A DNA stretch of 64,000 bases from Panax quinquefolius (lineage: Eukaryota > Streptophyta > Magnoliopsida > Apiales > Araliaceae), in contig CM035164.1 of the NCBI GenBank assembly GCA_020205615.1, positions 123,686,307 to 123,750,306 of the forward strand, in the 5' to 3' direction. Of this stretch, positions 59,162 to 64,000 are shown in pieces. Under the pieces are notes generated by a model. It was not told the origin of the DNA, ran no database searches, and worked only from the letters and a program-made list of their open reading frames with translations. A program made the position numbers and the translations under genes. The first letter of the stretch is position 1. Each line of letters starts with the position of its first letter.

Positions 59162-61505
59162 TGTAAGACCCCGGATTTTATGAAATAAAAGTATTCAATT
59201 TTTCTTATAATTATTATTTAGTAAATGGTTAAATTGATAAAAGTTTAAAGTTATGGGTGAAATATGCAAATTTTATAAAATATGCAGTGGTATATAAAAT
59301 ATTCATTGTTATTTAGGAGAATATTCGTTTGGTCGTGGAATATTCTTTTTGTCGGAGAATATCAAGATCGACGATGCGAAACCTTGTATGTGGGCCCCAT
59401 GTGAAAGCGATTGGATGAAGAAAGCGATAAATATAAGTTGTTTATAAATGACCGCAGTAGTTATTCAAGTATTAATCTTGTTAAAATACCTAAATTGGTT
59501 AAAAACAAGAGTAGCACGGTATTGCACAATTATTGATTCTTACGTGAAAGAAAGACTTTCGATAATTATTCTGATAATTCTTATTCGATATTATATTTTA
59601 TTGATTCAATATTCTTTGCGTTGATATTTTATATTACTTATTGTTTTAATAATTGTCACTACACGTATTTTTTTTTCATTATCGAAGCAATAATTCATAT
59701 TATCTGAATAATATTATTAGATAACATTATTGGTAATGTCAGAAAGTTACATTTAAGAAGAGGTTTGGTCACCTAATTATGCGGCAAGAAGGAGAAATCT
59801 TTTATTGAAAGCCCTCTTTCTTGGGAACTACCTGGTTGTCATTATTGTGATTCTGTAATATTATTTGTGAATAATTAATTATTGATTAATATGATAAGGA
59901 AAATATTCATTTTATGTGGATATAGTTGGAGAAAATTTTTAAAGTGACAATTGTTGAAAATTAATATTTATCTTTTTTTGATAAAATAATTCATTTAAAT
60001 ATATTATTTTAATAATATATTAATAGTGATATTTTTATAATGAATGTGCGATATGTGAGTATATGAGGAGGAAGAGTATTTTTGTGGCATTAAATGATTA
60101 ACACATGTTTTGTGTGTCGATGGACCCCATTTCTTGACTAAAATTTGATTATAGCCTGTAAAATTGTCCGTTTATGAATTTTGGTCAATTTCTGTTTGGA
60201 ATTTAGAAAAACTTTCTTCTGCAAAGTTGTAGAGAATTGAATTTCCTATAAAAAGTCGCGAGATTCGAATTTTCGGACAAAAAGGCTATTTATTATGAAT
60301 TATTGAAGTTCCGAAGCTCCAAAATAATTATTTTTCAAAAGTTTGTTTTAAAAGAAAAACGTTTTTAACAAGGTAGGTGTGCCCACTAGCATGGAAAAAG
60401 AGCTGAGATCAGATTGTCCAAGGTGTGCGTGAAGTTTATATATATATTAATATTTTAATAAATTTTCTACTTTGGTGTTCTAAGCATTTTCCTATAAATA
60501 GGGTGTTTAGGTTAGAATTGAAAATCACACCAGAAATTGAAGTTTTCTCTCTCTATATTATCGAGCGTATTCTTGTGAGTATTTTGAGTATACTTTGAGT
60601 ATTGTTATACGGTGCAAGTTAGATTCAAACGTTATATCCAAACATTCGAAGATCGCTTCTTTTGAGGTAAGGGATTTTAAGGGTTATTATGTTTTTAGTT
60701 TCGAAATTTTTCTAAACCTTCAAAAATTCTGAAAAAATTTGAAATGATATTTTGATGAGTTTTGTAGAGTGTGTCCAAAAATGACGATTTTTGGATGTAT
60801 AGATTAGGAGTTATGGATTTTATGAGAAAAGACTATTTTAAAAGTAACTATTTATAACTCCTTGTGATTAACTCCAAAATTGATAAAATTTTTATTGGGA
60901 GTACATCTATATAATATCAGTATACCGTGTAAATTTCAAATTTTTGGATAAAAGTATAATTTATGATAAATGTTTAAATATTCGGTGGTTTTGGCCATAT
61001 GAAAAATAGTAAATGAATTTTTAAAATTTTGAGAAAATATATGTTCAATATGGGACTATGTTATGTTAAATTCTAGAAAAGAAATATTTTTGGAACTGAT
61101 TTGGTATTTTTCATGAAAATATTCTAGTTATGAGTAAATGAATTAAATATGTTATGTGAAGTAAGAAAATTGGAAAATATGTTTTTATGGCTTGAGAATC
61201 ATATATGAGGTATATGCAGATTTTTGATGAGAGTTTTGGTTATTGGTGATGAAATCTTATGAGTTTGGTATTTTATGATGATTAAATGCATTAATTAGTA
61301 AAGTGTAAACAATTTAATTAAATTGTTTATAAGTTTTAGAAATGATTAAAATATTATTGTAATATTAATAATATTAGATTATGAGATTTCTAAGTGATTT
61401 ATAACATTTGGATTAAGGTGTTATAAATATGGATATGAATTTTATTATGAAACTTTATCTTTTCGTCGAGTCGAGGTTCTTACGACGTATCACGATCTTA
61501 TGTCG
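59162..61505 (+). mobile_element. gypsy LTR of the M family, plus strand, interrupted
   Basis: Starts TGTAAGACCCCGGATTTTAT and is the inverse of 27576 leftwards and of 61506-64000. It carries a CCTATAAATAGGG promoter-like site at 60491 followed by a CTCTCTCTATAT leader near 60548. It ends at 61505 without a normal LTR terminus or primer site because another LTR in opposite orientation starts there. Confidence 0.8.
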
Positions 61506-62039
61506 TGTGACGCCCCAAAATAGGTATACACAACACCCATTCTCGAAAGTCGCCAAATACATGATGCAGAAACAACTACAACTTTATTATTACAATTGAA
61601 GAAAGCGTGAGTTTGAATACAAATATTATCTTCAGACAATATCTATACTCGAATAAATCCTCATCACATTATTGATTCATTATTTTACAAAATGGTGAGG
61701 ACTACTAAACAACTCTCTCTAGAATCTTCATTCCATACCCCGACTAGTACTTTAGCTACATTCTCGCCTCCGAGAAGAAAAATGGAACAACAAGGAAAAG
61801 GGTGAGCTCAACTAGCCCAAGAAGAATATTATGACTAAGATAATATACAACAAATTATCGTTAGTCTTCAACGAGGAAAAATCGATAGAATACAATAGGC
61901 AACAAGTTTCAGATAAATATTCATAATGGAAATAATAATTCATAGAAGAGTTACGTAGAGAATGAAATCTACTATAATCTATGAATTTAACGATCCATCA
62001 TCAATATTTTATCCTCGTAACATCAATCGATATGCATAC

Positions 62040-62300
62040 GGAATCAAATATTCATCTTTGCACTATGAGCCAAAGATATTCATCGATTAGTCGTGTTCAT
62101 TTAAACACTGCTCATCTTTGCACTTCTACAGGTGCCAAAGATATTAATCAATCGGTCGTGTTCATCTCAACACTGCTCATCTTTGCACTATGGCCAAAAG
62201 ATATTCTTCGAAATCATTCATCTTTGACCACAAGCCAAAGATATTCTTATGAAATCATTCATCTTCAGACTACTGAGCCAAAGATATTCCATAATATCAT
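62040..62300 (-). repeat. short tandem repeats in the LTR
   Basis: Five looser copies of ATTCATCTTTGCACTA..GCCAAAGATATTC, partly separated by GTGTTCATTTAAACACTG-like palindromes. Counterpart of 25500-25640 and of the 57-bp array at 18890-20270. Confidence 0.75.
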
Positions 62301-62604
62301 CATTTAAGACCGAGGATGATGAAAATATTTTTAAAAAGCGAATCCAAGGTGAAACAAAATGACAAGGATTAAGGATTAAGGATTCAGACTTGGTTTTATC
62401 CACGCCAAAAATACCTCAAAAATAATCATAGTGGTGTAAAATTCAAGATTGATCAAAACATGGATACAATCAGAGTTAGTATCGAGAATAGATATTTGGA
62501 CAAAAGAAGAAATTTTATTTTTAAATTGAATAGTGCACAGTATCGTGAATAGTAACTCAAACACCAAAAAGATAGAAATTCCACAAAAACATCTTCACGC
62601 TTCA

Positions 62605-62712
62605 TGAATAGTACTCGTGAATAGTAACTTGTGAATAAGAACTCATGAATAGTAATTCGTGAATAAGAACTCGTGAATAGTAAAGCGTGAATAGTAACTC
62701 GTGAATAGTAAC
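62605..62712. repeat. 15-16-bp tandem repeat in the LTR
   Basis: About seven copies of a CTCGTGAATAGTAA-like unit with small changes (some read GAATAAGAA). The same LTR at 25900-25960 has only about three loose copies, so the number differs between LTRs. Confidence 0.8.
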
Positions 62713-64000
62713 CCCGACATGAAAAAGTTCCAAATTTGATAAAAACTTGGATCAACATTTCAAAGATAATGATATTGAAGAAATAATATCATTATAAAAA
62801 AAAATATCCCTTACCTCGAAAGATCAAGATTTCTTAGCTAGAATCTAGGGTATAGTCTTGAAGGAACTTGCAATCTAATCTAGCAATACTCAAAGTATAC
62901 TCAAAATACTCACAAGAATCGCTCAAAATATCGAGAGAGAAATAGAGAAAACTTGGTTTACGGTGTGATTTTCAATTCTAACCTAAAGACCCTATTTATA
63001 GGAAAACGCTAGAACACCAAAAGCAGTAAAATTTAATATAATATTAATATAATTATACAAATTTTCCTTAGCCCACCTTTTGGTCAAAACACCAGCCACA
63101 CATGTTAATGATGTCCAAAAAAAAATACAAAAACGTTTTTCTTAACAAAAATAATTTAAACTCCCAAAATCAATTATTTTGAAGCTTGAACTTCAATAAT
63201 TCATAATAAATAGCCCTTTCATCAGAAAATTCGAATCTCGCGAGTTTTTATAGAAAATTCAATTCTCTACAACTTTAGAAGAAAGTTTTTCCAAATTCCA
63301 AACAAAAATTGACCGAAATCCACAAACGGACGATTTTACAGTTTATAATCAAATTTGATTCGATAATTGTGTCCACCAACACACAAAACATGTGTTAAAC
63401 ATTTAATGCCACAAAATACTCTTCCTCCTCATATACTCATATATCCCACATTCATTGTAAAAATATCACTGTTAATATATTATTAAAATAATATATTTAA
63501 ATGAATTATTTTATCGAAAAAGATAAAATATTAATTTTCAACAATTGTCATTTTTAAAATTTTCTCCATCTATATCCACATAAAATCAATATTTTCTCAT
63601 CATATAAATCAATAATTAATTATTCACAAATAATATTATGTAATCACAATATTGACAACTGAGGAGGTTCAGGAAAGAGGGCTTTCCGATAAGAATTTCT
63701 TCATCTTGGCGCCAATTGATTAGATGACCAAACCTCTCCTTAGACAGAACTTTCTAGACATTGCCAATAATGTTATCTAATAATATTATTAGGATAATAT
63801 GAATTATTGCTTCGATAATGAAAGATATTGTGTAATGACAATTATTGAAACAACAATGAATATAAAATATCAACATGAATTATTAACTCAATAAAATCTT
63901 TGAACAAGAATTATCTGTAACCATTATTGAGTAGTGCCTTTTCACGTAAGAATCAATAATTGGTGCAATACTGGTGCTTCTTTGTTCAACAACGCGTATT

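Larger units (their letters stand above)
61506..64000 (-). mobile_element. gypsy LTR of the M family, minus strand, to window edge
   Basis: On the plus strand it begins TGTGACGCCCCAAAATAGG, the inverse of an LTR 3' end, and parallels 24959-27480 throughout. Its 5' end is beyond the window. No primer site lies to its left, so here it is a 3' LTR or solo LTR inserted in the LTR at 59162-61505. Confidence 0.82.

Noticed and set aside
1..64000. tRNA, rRNA or snRNA genes
   Set aside because: Only short tRNA-complementary primer sites of retroelements were found. No cloverleaf-capable sequence with A and B boxes was recognised by eye.

Overview
The window is AT-rich nuclear DNA from a flowering plant, most likely a dicot. 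The evidence is two plant-type genes (a VQ-motif protein and the plant-specific fused MtnB/MtnC enzyme of methionine salvage), spliceosomal introns with GT-AG borders, Ty3/gypsy and Ty1/copia retrotransposons, and plant-type Stowaway, Tourist, hAT and Mutator-like elements. I cannot name the species.

Layout. (1) 1-27576 is a nest of LTR retrotransposons. A minus-strand Ty3/gypsy element ('M') has its 5' LTR at 24959-27576, primer-binding site and gag down to about 24077, and zinc knuckle, protease, reverse transcriptase, RNase H and integrase from 2754 to 1 and beyond the left edge. It is split by about 21 kb holding a plus-strand, non-autonomous Ty3/gypsy element ('P': LTR start at 2755, internal part 15956-20354, 3' LTR from 20355, extra LTR fragment to 24076). 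The 5' LTR of P is in turn broken by a decayed Ty1/copia element (4749-15924) with the odd order LTR - internal - LTR - partial internal. P also carries an array of about 18 copies of a 57-bp repeat. (2) 27577-40347 is intergenic DNA with MITEs, a large AT-rich foldback, one short intronless VQ-motif gene on the plus strand (33284-33958), a Harbinger-like element and a Mutator-like element. (3) 40348-57769, minus strand, is a 12-exon gene for the bifunctional methylthioribulose-1-phosphate dehydratase / enolase-phosphatase E1 (528 residues, frame intact across all splice junctions). Its introns hold transposons: a 5.2-kb composite in intron 9, a hAT inside a hAT in intron 5 and a long-TIR element in intron 3. 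(4) 57770-64000 is upstream DNA, truncated MITEs and two long gypsy LTRs of the same family as M in opposite orientation.

The two host genes are not functionally linked in any way visible here: the VQ protein is a likely nuclear WRKY/MAP-kinase partner and the DEP1-type enzyme recycles 5'-methylthioadenosine to methionine. I found no convincing new defence, biosynthetic or regulatory system. The most unusual content is structural: recombined and nested retroelements, an LTR-derived minisatellite, inverted LTRs inside an intron, and gene-like pieces inside TIR elements. Copies of the same repeat differ by many 1-4 base indels while the DEP1 exons are clean, so some frameshifts in the repeats may be consensus errors and not biology.
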